Shown here: positions 50,025 through 59,176 of the stretch, in pieces
How positions within the stretch are numbered: position 1 is the stretch's first letter
Layout of the letters: each line of letters opens with the position of its first letter
From: JBBRNH01 sp038230415
Lineage (GTDB): Bacteria > Bacteroidota > Bacteroidia > Cytophagales > Spirosomataceae
Direction: 5' to 3'
Assembly: GCA_038230415.1 (NCBI GenBank)
Contig: JBBRNH010000016.1
Span: 11,156 to 75,155, forward strand
DNA: 64,000 nucleotides
Made by a program: the position numbers and the translations under genes
Notes under the pieces: generated by a model
What the model saw: the letters and a program-made list of their open reading frames with translations, nothing else
Told to the model about the DNA's origin: nothing
Databases searched by the model: none

Positions 50025-50552
50025 ATGGAGCCGAAAAAATACCCGCGTCAACTCTCTTACGGAGCCAACAATACGGTTGTGGCCCTGTCGGATGTCGAAG
50101 TGGGGAAACTCTTTACCGGCGATACGCGCTCCGATATTGGCTCCGAAGCCGAAAAGATGCGAACTGCCAACCAGATAAACGGTTTGGTCGTGCAATTTAT
50201 CCGGCTCGATACGCACCCGACCATCGAAGCCGATATGCTCGTTATGGAACGGCTGTATCCGGTTGATTTCCGGGCGTATGAGGTCGAAATGCGCGAAATT
50301 TGGTTTGCCGTTTTTGCAGAATCTGTTCAGGAATTGCACCGGGCGGGCTTCGTTCATCGCGACCTGCAACGCCCCGAAAACCTGCCCGGCGACCGCTACG
50401 ACAATATTTTGCTCACGCCACAGGGAATCCGGCTGATTGATGTCGGGATTTCGGTATTGCACCATCAGGTCGGCGACCGCTTTTTTGATGCCTACGTCCG
50501 GCAGGAGTTAGACGAATTGGCCCGTTTTGGGCAGTATTTTATAAACCGATAA
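50025..50552 (+). CDS. Compact protein-kinase-like protein
   Basis: A 175-residue protein. VHRDLQRPEN...DNILLTPQGIRLIDVG follows the kinase order: the catalytic-loop His-Arg-Asp, an Asn, and a metal-binding Asp (Asp-Val-Gly in place of Asp-Phe-Gly). The N-terminal lobe is short, with no clear glycine-rich loop or Lys. It resembles small lipopolysaccharide or RIO-like kinase folds in Bacteroidota. Activity is uncertain. It sits divergently from the DUF3365-like gene and ahead of prfA. Confidence 0.65.
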   Translation: MEPKKYPRQLSYGANNTVVALSDVEVGKLFTGDTRSDIGSEAEKMRTANQINGLVVQFIRLDTHPTIEADMLVMERLYPVDFRAYEVEMREIWFAVFAESVQELHRAGFVHRDLQRPENLPGDRYDNILLTPQGIRLIDVGISVLHHQVGDRFFDAYVRQELDELARFGQYFINR

Positions 50553-50557
50553 AAATT

Positions 50558-50633
50558 CGTTTAACGTCTAAGGTTAAACGTTTAAGGTGCTTACGCCAAT
50601 TCACGTTAAACCTCAGACGTTAAACCTTAAACG
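50558..50633. repeat. Imperfect inverted repeat with GTTTAACGTCT arms
   Basis: GTTTAACGTCT plus the following bases at 50559-50580 is mirrored at ~50605-50626 with two mismatches. TTAAACG occurs several times within. It lies in the gap before prfA and could form a hairpin in its leader. Confidence 0.6.
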
Positions 50634-50644
50634 ACAATAGATTA

Positions 50645-51718
50645 ATGCTCGAACAATTAGAAGCCATCAGCGAACGCTTCGATGAAGTGGCCCAACAAAT
50701 CGTACAGCCCGAAGTGTCTTCGGACCAAAAGCGATTCATGAAGTTGAGTAAAGAATACAAAGACCTTGACAAGATCGTGACGCAATACCGCGCCTATCAG
50801 CAACTGCTGGTCGAAATCAGCGCGGCCAAAGAAGTGATTGCAACAGAAAAAGACGAAGAATTTCGGGAACTCGCCAAGTCAGAACTCGATGAATTAGTGC
50901 CAAAACGCGACGCACAGGAAGAACTGCTCAAAGAACTACTGATTCCACGCGACCCCAACGACTCGAAGAACGTGATTCTCGAAGTGCGGGGCGGCACCGG
51001 GGGCGACGAAGCAGCCATTTTTGCGGGCGATATTTTCAGGATGTACCAACGCTACGCCGACAAGATGGGCTGGCGACTCTCGATTGTTGATTTCACGGAA
51101 GGCACTTCCGGCGGCTACAAAGAGATTGTGGCCGAGGTTGAGGGCGAAGATGTGTATGGCAAACTCAAATTTGAGTCGGGTGTGCATCGGGTGCAGCGCG
51201 TACCGGCCACCGAAACCCAGGGCCGGATTCATACCTCGGCGGCCAGTGTGGCGGTGCTGCCCGAAGCCGAAGAAGTTGATATAGCCCTGAATATGAACGA
51301 TGTACGAAAAGACACGTTCTGCTCGTCGGGCGCGGGCGGGCAGTCGGTAAACACCACCTATTCGGCGGTGCGGCTTACCCACCTGCCAACCGGAATGATT
51401 GTGCAGTGCCAGGACGAACGCTCGCAACTCAAAAATTTCGATAAAGCCCTGACCGTCCTGCGTTCGCGGTTATACGAGATTGAACTCCAGAAACACAACG
51501 CGGCTATTGCCTCGCAGCGCAAAACAATGGTCGGCAGTGGCGACCGTTCCGACAAAATCAGAACGTATAATTATCCGCAGAGCCGCGTGACCGACCACCG
51601 CATCGGGATGACGGTGCATAACCTGACTTCGGTAATGGAGGGCGACATCGGTGATTTTATCGAGCAACTCCGCATCGCCGAAAACGCCGAACGGTTGAAG
51701 GAGGGTGCGGTGGTGTAA
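50645..51718 (+). CDS. prfA: Peptide chain release factor 1
   Basis: A 357-residue class I release factor of standard length. The PxT stop-codon motif appears as VPATETQG, marking RF1 (UAA/UAG) rather than RF2. The catalytic GGQ ends at Gln233 in SGAGGQSVN. It releases the finished peptide at the ribosome. No prmC methylase gene is adjacent. Followed by a MITE-like hairpin. Confidence 0.96.
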   Translation: MLEQLEAISERFDEVAQQIVQPEVSSDQKRFMKLSKEYKDLDKIVTQYRAYQQLLVEISAAKEVIATEKDEEFRELAKSELDELVPKRDAQEELLKELLIPRDPNDSKNVILEVRGGTGGDEAAIFAGDIFRMYQRYADKMGWRLSIVDFTEGTSGGYKEIVAEVEGEDVYGKLKFESGVHRVQRVPATETQGRIHTSAASVAVLPEAEEVDIALNMNDVRKDTFCSSGAGGQSVNTTYSAVRLTHLPTGMIVQCQDERSQLKNFDKALTVLRSRLYEIELQKHNAAIASQRKTMVGSGDRSDKIRTYNYPQSRVTDHRIGMTVHNLTSVMEGDIGDFIEQLRIAENAERLKEGAVV

Positions 51719-51725
51719 GCCTGTT

Positions 51726-51834
51726 GACCACCCCCAACCCCCTCCGTCAACCAGGAGGGGGCTTACAAAGCCTTTGGCTTTTTGTTCCGAAGGCGTAGCC
51801 CCCTCCTGGTTGACGGAGGGGGTTGGGGGTGGTC
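51726..51834. repeat. ~110-bp hairpin repeat with ACCACCCCCAACCCCCTCC arms (copy 2)
   Basis: GACCACCCCCAACCCCCTCC at the left is mirrored exactly at the right end. The interior has a second pair (AACCAGGAGGGGG) and an AAAGCCTTTGGCTTT hairpin. Same design and length as the element at 33154-33263. It fills the convergent gap between prfA and the MFS gene. Confidence 0.8.
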
Positions 51835-51844
51835 GATAGGCACC

Positions 51845-53074
51845 TTAAGCCGGGCGTTGTATCCGCCAGAAAACCGTCAACAGCACCAGCAGCAGCCCAA
51901 TCGGAATCAGCGAGAAGTAAAACGCCGTTTGCCCGCCAAACTGCTCAAAAACGTGGCCCGTAACAATGGAGCCGGTGGTGCCTCCGAGGGCCGAGAACAC
52001 CACAATCAGCCCGGCCATTGGCCCGTGCTGATGCAAGGGCAACCGGGTCAGAATCACGGAATTGATGGCCGGGTAAATCGGCGCGATAAACAAGCCGATA
52101 ATCGGGAACACAAAAGCCGCAACGGGCGCGTCGCCCCAGCCCCTAACTAACTGATTTACTGTTACTTGTGCGGCTAACGGTAAGGCCAGCAGTACCAGGC
52201 CCGCCGAGATAATCAGGCAACCGACCAGCACCCAATACCACGCCAGCCGGCGCAGAACGAACCCGGCCAGAAACCGCCCCAATGCCGTAGAAGCCGCCAG
52301 AATGCTCGCCATCTGAATACTGAGCGAGATGGGCAGGTGCAGAATTTTGCTGTTAAACGTTGGCAACCAACTCATAATGCCCTGTTCCATCAGCACGTAG
52401 GTAAAGGCGCAGCCGATAAAGACCAGCACAACGGGCGTAACGGCAAGCCGGAACATTGCCAGCAGATCGTCAGATAAGGAGTTGTTGGCCGCTTGCCGAA
52501 CGCCCGACTCATCGAGCGGAGTGGTGAGCAGGAGAACGAACGCCAGCCCGGCAATCACAGCCAGCACGTAATAAACCGTGAGCCAATTGGCCGACTGCGG
52601 GTTGGTGTCGTCAACAAACGCGCTGAACAGAAAATACCCGGCCAACACGCCGACCATGAAAAACGATTCCAAGAAATTCATGAAACTGGCGTGTTCGCCC
52701 GCATCGTCGGTGATGAGGCCGATGGTGGCGTACACCGAGACCTTGATGAGGGCAAAACTGGCTCCCGTAGCCGCAAACAGCAGTTTTGTTGTCCAGAAGG
52801 CCGGTACTTGTGGCATCAGTACACAGGCCAGCGCAACCACGCCGAGGGCAATGAGCATGGCGCGTTTGTAGCCAATCCGGGTGGCGTAGGAAGCAACCAG
52901 AAAAGACACCAGCGCAATGCTTAGGTCTTTGAAGGCCTCCAGCACACTGGCTTCGGACTCGGTTACGCCGTAATTGTTTTGAGCCTGTAAGATCACCGTC
53001 CCGACGCTGTTGAGCAGGATAGCGAATACAAAGTAATTGAGCAGCAGGGAGAGTTTAACGCGCCAATGAGCCAT
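51845..53074 (-). CDS. MFS transporter
   Basis: A 409-residue protein with 12 predicted membrane helices and an N-terminal RVKLSLLLNYFVFAIL helix. The loop between helices 2 and 3 is SYATRIGYKRAML, the degenerate MFS signature. It is closest in feel to FucP/sugar-type MFS carriers of Bacteroidota. Substrate unknown. Start ATG 53074 avoids a hydrophilic extension. The esterase gene lies upstream on the same strand. Confidence 0.87.
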   Translation of the reverse strand: MAHWRVKLSLLLNYFVFAILLNSVGTVILQAQNNYGVTESEASVLEAFKDLSIALVSFLVASYATRIGYKRAMLIALGVVALACVLMPQVPAFWTTKLLFAATGASFALIKVSVYATIGLITDDAGEHASFMNFLESFFMVGVLAGYFLFSAFVDDTNPQSANWLTVYYVLAVIAGLAFVLLLTTPLDESGVRQAANNSLSDDLLAMFRLAVTPVVLVFIGCAFTYVLMEQGIMSWLPTFNSKILHLPISLSIQMASILAASTALGRFLAGFVLRRLAWYWVLVGCLIISAGLVLLALPLAAQVTVNQLVRGWGDAPVAAFVFPIIGLFIAPIYPAINSVILTRLPLHQHGPMAGLIVVFSALGGTTGSIVTGHVFEQFGGQTAFYFSLIPIGLLLVLLTVFWRIQRPA

Positions 53075-53128
53075 TATGAAACCGGGAGAAGGGAGGAAAG
53101 TCTTGGGCAATAGTAGCCAAATCGCCGG

Positions 53129-54046
53129 TTACTTCACCAATCCCATGCCCATCAGCCAGCCTTTGCAGGCTGCGGGCCAACCCGCCACCGTGCCTTTGCC
53201 CGCCGTGCGGAGGCCGTAGCCGTGTCCGCCGGTGGGATACAGGTGCATTTCGGCAGGCACGTTGTGTTGTTTCAGGGCCAGGGCATAATCAATGCTGTTT
53301 TCGACCGGAACTGCCGTGTCGTCCATCGAATGAACCAGCAGCGTGGGCGGGGTTTTGTCGGTCACCTGCAACTCGTTTGAGTAGTACGTGACCAGCTCTG
53401 CCGGGGCGTTTTTACCGAGTAATTTTTCTTCCGATCCCCGGTGCGCTTTCTCCCCGAAGGTGATAACCGGATATAGCAACACGGCAAAATTCGGTTTGGC
53501 GGTCTCGTCGGCTTTGGGGCCTTTGTTATAATGGGTAGAGAGCGTAGCCGCCAGATGCCCACCCGCCGAGAAGCCCATCACTCCCAATTTATCGGGGTTC
53601 AGGCCATATTTAGCCGCATCTTGCCGGATGAGTTTCATGCCCTGCATGGCATCCAGGAGGGGGACTTCGTGGGGTGTGGTCATGATTTTTTCGTCGGGCA
53701 GGCGGTATTTCAGCACGAAGGCCGTCATGCCTAACTCGTTGAACCAGCGGGCCATATCGGCTCCTTCGTGGCCCGACGCTAATATCGAGTAGCCACCACC
53801 GGGGCAGATCATAATGGCCGCGTCGGAGGTTTGTTTGGCGGGCCGATACACGGTGAGCGTCGGTACGCTTACCTGACTGATTCGCAGGATACCGTCGGTG
53901 CCGGTTTCTGATTTTTCGGTGATAGCAGCACCGGGAATAGCGTTGGGAATGGCTCCGTTGGGCCAGAGGTTGATAACATCCTGAGCCATTGTGCCGGTAG
54001 GAAGGGCCAGCGCAGCCGCCAGCAGGGTTTTCAGTAGATTGGTCAT
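53129..54046 (-). CDS. Secreted alpha/beta hydrolase (esterase/lipase type)
   Basis: A 305-residue protein with a signal peptide (LLKTLLAAALALPTGTMAQD). The oxyanion region CPGGGYSILASGHEG and nucleophile elbow MGFSAGGHLAAT are typical of BD-FAE-type carbohydrate esterases, with the later Asp and His in VHSMDDTAVP and PTGGHGYGL. It likely removes acyl groups from polysaccharides. ATG 54046 follows a 16-bp tandem repeat. It sits between the MFS and serine hydrolase genes. Confidence 0.88.
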   Translation of the reverse strand: MTNLLKTLLAAALALPTGTMAQDVINLWPNGAIPNAIPGAAITEKSETGTDGILRISQVSVPTLTVYRPAKQTSDAAIMICPGGGYSILASGHEGADMARWFNELGMTAFVLKYRLPDEKIMTTPHEVPLLDAMQGMKLIRQDAAKYGLNPDKLGVMGFSAGGHLAATLSTHYNKGPKADETAKPNFAVLLYPVITFGEKAHRGSEEKLLGKNAPAELVTYYSNELQVTDKTPPTLLVHSMDDTAVPVENSIDYALALKQHNVPAEMHLYPTGGHGYGLRTAGKGTVAGWPAACKGWLMGMGLVK

Positions 54047-54051
54047 TGGGT

Positions 54052-54083
54052 CAGTCCGATGGGTCGGCAGTCCGATGGGTCGG
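54052..54083. repeat. 16-bp tandem duplication
   Basis: CAGTCCGATGGGTCGG occurs twice with no gap, immediately upstream of the esterase start. Slippage or a regulatory pair; nothing more can be said. Confidence 0.8.
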
Positions 54084-54123
54084 TTAGGGGTATTCGTGAG
54101 CTGCGAAGCTAACAACCAAATAG

Positions 54124-55362
54124 TCAAATCTCTACATCGCCCTCTTCGACCGGCACCGCTGGTTTGGCCGAGCCGTGCAAAATATTCAGCAATTCCTGAA
54201 CCCGGTAAACGGTGCGGTTGAATTTGTTGCCCAGAATAATAATCACGTACTCGTCTTTGGGGCTAAACCAAAACATCGAATTATAGCCTTTCCACCAGCC
54301 GCTGTGGTAAATATATTCGGGGCGGTTCAGCGCGTCGGTGTGCATTCGGAAGCCGTAGCCGTAGTTGCGAACGCCTTTTTTCTCAAAGCTGCGGGGCATA
54401 AACGCTTCGGCCAGCGTCTCGCGTTTCAGCAGACAGTCGCCGTTCAGGGCGCGATACCACCGAAACAAATCGCCGGTGGTGGAGTAGATGCCTTTGTCGC
54501 CCACAACATCGTCGTAATAATCTTTGGGCAACCGGCGGTTCCATTGGTAGCCCGCCGTTCGGAGTTGATTGATCGAGTCGTTAGCGGTGGTGGCAACCCA
54601 GGTGTGGTGCATGCCGAGGGGTAGCAGGATATTCTTCCGCACAAAGGTCTCAAATGGCTGATTACTAACCCGTTCGATGATCGAGGCCAGCACCATGTAG
54701 TTGGTGTTGCTGTAACTGAACGTCCGGTCGGGTATGTTGTATCGTTTCGGGGCTTTCTTCACCGTTGCCAGCCAGTGCATAATAGTGGCGTTGGTGGGGT
54801 AGGGTTTTTCGCGTTTGTAAAAATTCACCTTCATGCTGTCGTCAAAGGCGTAGGCATAGTTGGGCAGGCCGCTCCGGTGGGTCAGCAGGTTGCGGATGGT
54901 GATGCCGTGATAGGGAAAATCGGGGTAAAATTTCTGGATAGTATCCTCAAAACTGATCTTCCCCGCTTCAATGAGTTTCAGGGTGCTGACCGCCGTAAAC
55001 GTTTTAGAAAGCGAAGCGAGTTGAAATTTGGAATCGTCAACGAGCGAGTCCCGGCAGGATTTCTCGAAGTGCGCCAGCCCGAAGCATTTTTTGTACAGCA
55101 CCACGCCCCGCTGGGCAATCAGCACGTTACCGTTGAAGCCTTCGAGCAGTTTGTGCTTGAAAATGGCATCAATCTGCCGGGTTTTTTCATCGGCGTTGAT
55201 AGCTTGCTTAATTTTAGTCAATTCATCTGCCGACACCGCCTGCTCATCGGCGCAGGAGCGCATTTGGCTGGCCGACTGCCGAAGGGACTGCTGCGGATTC
55301 TGTCCGCAGGAAATACCGATGCCTGCTATAAGGGCGATACAAAGCCAGTTGGGTAATCTCAT
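54124..55362 (-). CDS. Serine hydrolase (class C beta-lactamase / PBP4* family lipoprotein)
   Basis: A 412-residue protein with a lipoprotein signal (CIALIAGIGISCGQ). Catalytic motifs: Ser-x-x-Lys in LASLSKTF, Tyr-x-Asn in FSYSNTNYM, and a late HSGWWKGY in place of the third (Lys-Thr-Gly-like) motif. Family members are D-peptidases or esterases; few are true beta-lactamases. ATG 55362 is chosen from three nearby starts because it leads directly into the signal. Confidence 0.9.
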   Translation of the reverse strand: MRLPNWLCIALIAGIGISCGQNPQQSLRQSASQMRSCADEQAVSADELTKIKQAINADEKTRQIDAIFKHKLLEGFNGNVLIAQRGVVLYKKCFGLAHFEKSCRDSLVDDSKFQLASLSKTFTAVSTLKLIEAGKISFEDTIQKFYPDFPYHGITIRNLLTHRSGLPNYAYAFDDSMKVNFYKREKPYPTNATIMHWLATVKKAPKRYNIPDRTFSYSNTNYMVLASIIERVSNQPFETFVRKNILLPLGMHHTWVATTANDSINQLRTAGYQWNRRLPKDYYDDVVGDKGIYSTTGDLFRWYRALNGDCLLKRETLAEAFMPRSFEKKGVRNYGYGFRMHTDALNRPEYIYHSGWWKGYNSMFWFSPKDEYVIIILGNKFNRTVYRVQELLNILHGSAKPAVPVEEGDVEI

Positions 55363-55508
55363 CACAACATACATCTTCCGGCCACTACCAACACACACAA
55401 ACTATTCTGACTATGTATGGCGTGGCAATTTACAACTTCTGCAAAGCTAAGCGATTTAATAGACTTATCGGGTCTCGGCCCCGAAAAACGATGTAGCGAC
55501 CCGCAGCA

Positions 55509-56768
55509 TCACGCAAACCGCCGTTTCAGAATCTCGACTAACTCACTCACTTCGTCGCTGCTCATGTCCCAGAGGTACTGGCTGGCGTAGCGGTACGAAA
55601 TCAGGTCGAGCGCCTGCCCATAGTTCTCCATCTTGTCGAGTTCGGCCATTGCCTGTTCGTAGGCCGAGGTGTGGCCGTTGAACAACTGATTGATAAACCG
55701 AAATTTCTGATTGAGCGAAATGCTCTTGGCAATGCTCTCGATGGACGCACGGTTGAAAGCCTCACCAACCGACGCGGGTGCCGCCGGAATATCGGGACGG
55801 GCCTGGTAAACAGGCAGTTCTGTTTCAGCAATGGCCGGTGGTACGTAGGTAACCGGGGTAAACTGATTCGCCACGATAACGGCATCGGGCGGGTCTGCCT
55901 GATACTCAACCGACCTGATAAAGTTGGGATTCGTCGGCGATTCGTCGGTGCTGTTGTCTCTGGCAATAGATTCGATCTGGTAGGGTTCTGCCGGTGGTAT
56001 CAATACGGCGGGCATGGCCGGGCGGTTGGGCAGGGCCGCTACCGGCGAATACGGATCGGGCAGGGTTGGCGGCCTGGGGTCAAGCTCGGTATCAAAAAAC
56101 GACCGCGACACCTGCGAACTCATCAACTGATCGGGGTCATAACTCCGAATCAGGGCGGTTAGGTCGAGCGGTATTTTTTCTGACAGCACGGCCACGTATT
56201 TATCGGGTTTTTCGAGGTCGGCTGCGCGTTGCGAGAGTATTTCTTCCAGAAAATTCAGTGCCTGATTCACATACACGAATGATTTGCCGTTGATGCGCTG
56301 CTCGATGGTGGCTGGCACAAACTTATTTATCTGGGTGTAGCGGGTGATCTGTTTGGCGGTTTCGGCGGTAAGCGTGAAGTCGGGCTGGTTCCGCAGCACG
56401 TCGTCGAAGTAATTACGCGGGTCAAAAATCAGCACCAATGTTTTCCGAACGGCTTCGGCCAGCATCGGCTCTAAATGCTCGCGCCGGATAGCAATGTGTT
56501 GGGAGACTACGTTCATAAATCCGCGCAGGGATTCTTCGACTTCGGGATGGGCAAAATCAAAATACGGACTGCGAAACTTCTCGGCATCGGATTTCCACTT
56601 ATCGAACAAACTATTGATAACGAAAATGTTGATCTGGCCGATGGGCGTCAGATTCAGGATTTGCTTGCCGCTGATAACGGCGTGGTTGCTGTAAAAATCC
56701 GTCGAAACCCGGCGGGCGTAAGAGCGACTGTACTCGGCAAGGGCGTTTTGGTGAAACTTGTTTGACAT
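55509..56768 (-). CDS. Conserved Bacteroidota protein of unknown function
   Basis: A 419-residue cytoplasmic protein. N-terminal helices (residues ~1-220), a Pro-rich linker (TLPDPYSPVAALPNRPAMP and onwards, ~225-330), and a C-terminal ~75-residue helical unit (ISLNQKFRFINQLFNGHTSA through SSDEVSELVEIL). That last unit recurs in many Bacteroidota proteins of unknown role. No signal or membrane helix. Stands alone ahead of the divergent tdk gene. Confidence 0.7.
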   Translation of the reverse strand: MSNKFHQNALAEYSRSYARRVSTDFYSNHAVISGKQILNLTPIGQINIFVINSLFDKWKSDAEKFRSPYFDFAHPEVEESLRGFMNVVSQHIAIRREHLEPMLAEAVRKTLVLIFDPRNYFDDVLRNQPDFTLTAETAKQITRYTQINKFVPATIEQRINGKSFVYVNQALNFLEEILSQRAADLEKPDKYVAVLSEKIPLDLTALIRSYDPDQLMSSQVSRSFFDTELDPRPPTLPDPYSPVAALPNRPAMPAVLIPPAEPYQIESIARDNSTDESPTNPNFIRSVEYQADPPDAVIVANQFTPVTYVPPAIAETELPVYQARPDIPAAPASVGEAFNRASIESIAKSISLNQKFRFINQLFNGHTSAYEQAMAELDKMENYGQALDLISYRYASQYLWDMSSDEVSELVEILKRRFA

Positions 56769-56929
56769 CGGAGAAAGCCGTTAGCTTTGTGGGTATGTGT
56801 TGAGAAGGCAGCGTTACGTTTACCGCGTAAATTGCTAAAAAAGCCTGATTCTGCCTAAACTAACCTGATTTTCTGACTGAATGAGCGTGATCGGATACCT
56901 GCTGATGCCCCGATAACGAGCAGTACTGT

Positions 56930-57538
56930 ATGTTTATTGAACCCTCACGACGACGCGAACCGCCCCACCTGCGCACGGGCTGGATTGAACTGATCTGCGG
57001 CTCGATGTTCTCCGGCAAAACCGAAGAACTCATCCGGCGGCTCAACCGGGCCAACATTGCCAAACTGAACGTAGCCATCTTCAAGCCCGCTATTGACACC
57101 CGCTATCACGAGCAGAATATCGTCTCGCACAACGCCAGCACTATCCTCTCCGTACCCGTGCAAACAGCGGGCCAGATTTTGCAGCAGGCCGCTGATTGTG
57201 ACGTGATCGGGATTGACGAAGCCCAGTTTTTTGATGCCGACATTGTGGCCGTCTGCAATCAGCTTGCCAATCAGGGGCAGCGCGTGATTGTGGCCGGGTT
57301 AGACATGGATTTTTCGGGCAAGCCCTTTGGCTGCATCCCCCAACTGATGGCCCTTGCCGAATACGTCACCAAAGTTCACGCCATCTGCGTGGTTTGTGGC
57401 GACATTGCCCATTATTCGTACCGGCTTGTGCCATCGCAGGAGCGGGTGCTTTTAGGCGAGACCGACAGCTACGAGGCCCGTTGCCGACGGTGTTTCAACC
57501 TCGGCCCCGAAGCTGACAAGGTTATGGGCAGTTGGTGA
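56930..57538 (+). CDS. tdk: Thymidine kinase
   Basis: A 202-residue type II thymidine kinase. The P-loop is CGSMFSGKTEELIRR near residue 24, the Asp-Glu catalytic/metal site is in GIDEAQFFD, and zinc cysteines lie in CVVCG and ARCRRC. It phosphorylates thymidine for salvage. Length is usual. Divergent from the unknown gene at 55509. Confidence 0.95.
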   Translation: MFIEPSRRREPPHLRTGWIELICGSMFSGKTEELIRRLNRANIAKLNVAIFKPAIDTRYHEQNIVSHNASTILSVPVQTAGQILQQAADCDVIGIDEAQFFDADIVAVCNQLANQGQRVIVAGLDMDFSGKPFGCIPQLMALAEYVTKVHAICVVCGDIAHYSYRLVPSQERVLLGETDSYEARCRRCFNLGPEADKVMGSW

Positions 57539-57577
57539 GGGTAGGATGTGTATTCGTCGGCATATTAGCCTATAGCT

Positions 57578-57595
57578 GGTCGTTTGCAAACGACC
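57578..57595. repeat. Perfect 18-bp palindrome at the edge of the toxin island
   Basis: GGTCGTTTGCAAACGACC. Its right half begins a 14-bp direct repeat, AAACGACCGATAAA, at 57588 and again at 57778, which brackets the broken start of the first toxin. Confidence 0.7.
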
Positions 57596-57767
57596 GATAA
57601 AAAAGTACGCAGTAATCCTTTAGAACACTACGCACAACGGCAAAGGCTCAAGATTATACAAACCGAACAACAACATAGGCACCAAAGTCGGTGAAATCAC
57701 AGACGTTGATATTGAATTGCCTAATGGCAGTACCAAGTCCGTAGAAAAAATTGAGTACGATGCCTAA

Positions 57768-58781
57768 GGAAACTGTAAAACGACCGATAAATGCTTCGTA
57801 GCCGGAACCCCCATTCACACCCGGAAGGGCATCAAACCCATTGAGCGGGTAACAACACAAGACGAGGTACTAAGCCGCGACGAAACAACGGGCCAGCAAA
57901 CCTACAAGCGCGTGGTACAAACGTTTGTAAAAACCGCCACCCGCCTGACCAAAGTCTTCACCGGCAGCGATACCATCCTGACTACGCCCGAACACCCTTT
58001 CCGGGTAGGCAACCGTTGGGTTGGTGCCGACGCGTTGCACAAAGGCGATGCCTTGCAAGAGGCCGAAGCCCCAACTGCCGCTAACGTACCTTACCTGCCG
58101 CGTTCCGGGCTGGACGTGGACAGCGTTGCCACCCTTGACACCACCGTCACGGTGTACAACTTTGAGGTGGCCGACTTCCATACCTACTTCGTGGGTAGGC
58201 AGGGGGTTTGGGTGCATAATGCGTGTAAGGTGCGGGCCGAAAGCGCAGGAGGTACTTACAACAATAAAAACACCGAAATTCACCGTCCTACCAAACGGAA
58301 CGGCTTATTAGACGCTGATGCGATCTATGAAGTAGATGGAATCAGCTACAAAACGGATGCACAGAGTAGGGTAACCGAAGTGGTTATTGATGATTTGCAG
58401 CTTGGCAAGCGGGGAGTCCGCGAATCTAACTACACCGGTCAAATTAGCGAAATGAACCCACGAGTGGGTGATGATGGGGGACACTTAATTGGCTATCAAT
58501 TTAATGGGCCACACGAAGCAATCAACTTCGTACCAATGAATAACCGGATTAACAGGAATTGGAAAGACCCACTTCCTGGAGAACCTGACCCTCCTGGGGC
58601 TTGGTATAAAATGGAAAAGAAATGGGTTAATGCGTTAAATGGAAAAAACCCTTATTCTTCACCGCAAAAGATTATGGTTAAAATTACAATGAGGTATGGG
58701 GCAGATCGTAGGCCAATTGGATTTGAGGTTAAATATAAGATTGGCAACGGGCCAGAAGAAATTGTAAACCTTAGTAATTAA
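57768..58781 (+). pseudogene. Polymorphic toxin C-terminus: Hint domain plus DNA/RNA non-specific endonuclease-like tip, N-terminus lost
   Basis: The frame is open from 57768, just after an in-frame TAA. Upstream, ~40 codons (GTKVGEITDVDIELPNGSTK) read in the same frame, so the stop splits a once longer protein. The Hint domain starts CFVAGTPIHTRKGIKPIERV (Cys at 57792) and ends GVWVHNAC. The ~165-residue tip has DDGGHLIGYQFNGPHEAINF and VPMNNRINRNWK, the pattern of the Endonuclea_NS_2 group. The first in-frame ATG, 57912, would cut into the Hint domain. A toxin tip kept as a silent cassette is likely. Confidence 0.75.
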
Positions 58782-58793
58782 AAAATCTCTAAT

Positions 58794-59147
58794 ATGGATT
58801 ATTTGGCGAAGGTCGCTAGTTTTTTTACTGGTCAAATTCCAGAGGATTGTTCAGGTGTAATATCTAAAATAGAATATTATACTTATGAACCAGGCTTCAA
58901 GTTACAAGGGGATTGTGTTGACGGATATGGCAATTTTATTAAATACATGAATTATCGCGATGGTATCAGCTGGGATTTAGCTGATATTTTACACCCTTGG
59001 AATGCCGAAACCTTAAACACACCCGAACGCTGGAATAAAGCGCAGTCCACCATTTATAAAGACGGGCGCATCGAAATAAAATCATGGTGGGATGCTGAAT
59101 TTCAGAAGTCGCTGTATAATACAGACGAGGACTCTACCAATTTATGA
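58794..59147 (+). CDS. Putative immunity protein for the nuclease toxin
   Basis: A 117-residue acidic protein with Trp-rich end (KDGRIEIKSWWDAEF). Starts 12 bp after the first toxin, and its DNA is AT-rich like the toxin tip. The C-terminal part resembles YezG/DUF600-type immunity proteins, but weakly. The role is inferred mainly from position. Confidence 0.6.
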   Translation: MDYLAKVASFFTGQIPEDCSGVISKIEYYTYEPGFKLQGDCVDGYGNFIKYMNYRDGISWDLADILHPWNAETLNTPERWNKAQSTIYKDGRIEIKSWWDAEFQKSLYNTDEDSTNL

Positions 59148-59176
59148 ACCTAAAACACATAATTAATCCCTGAATA

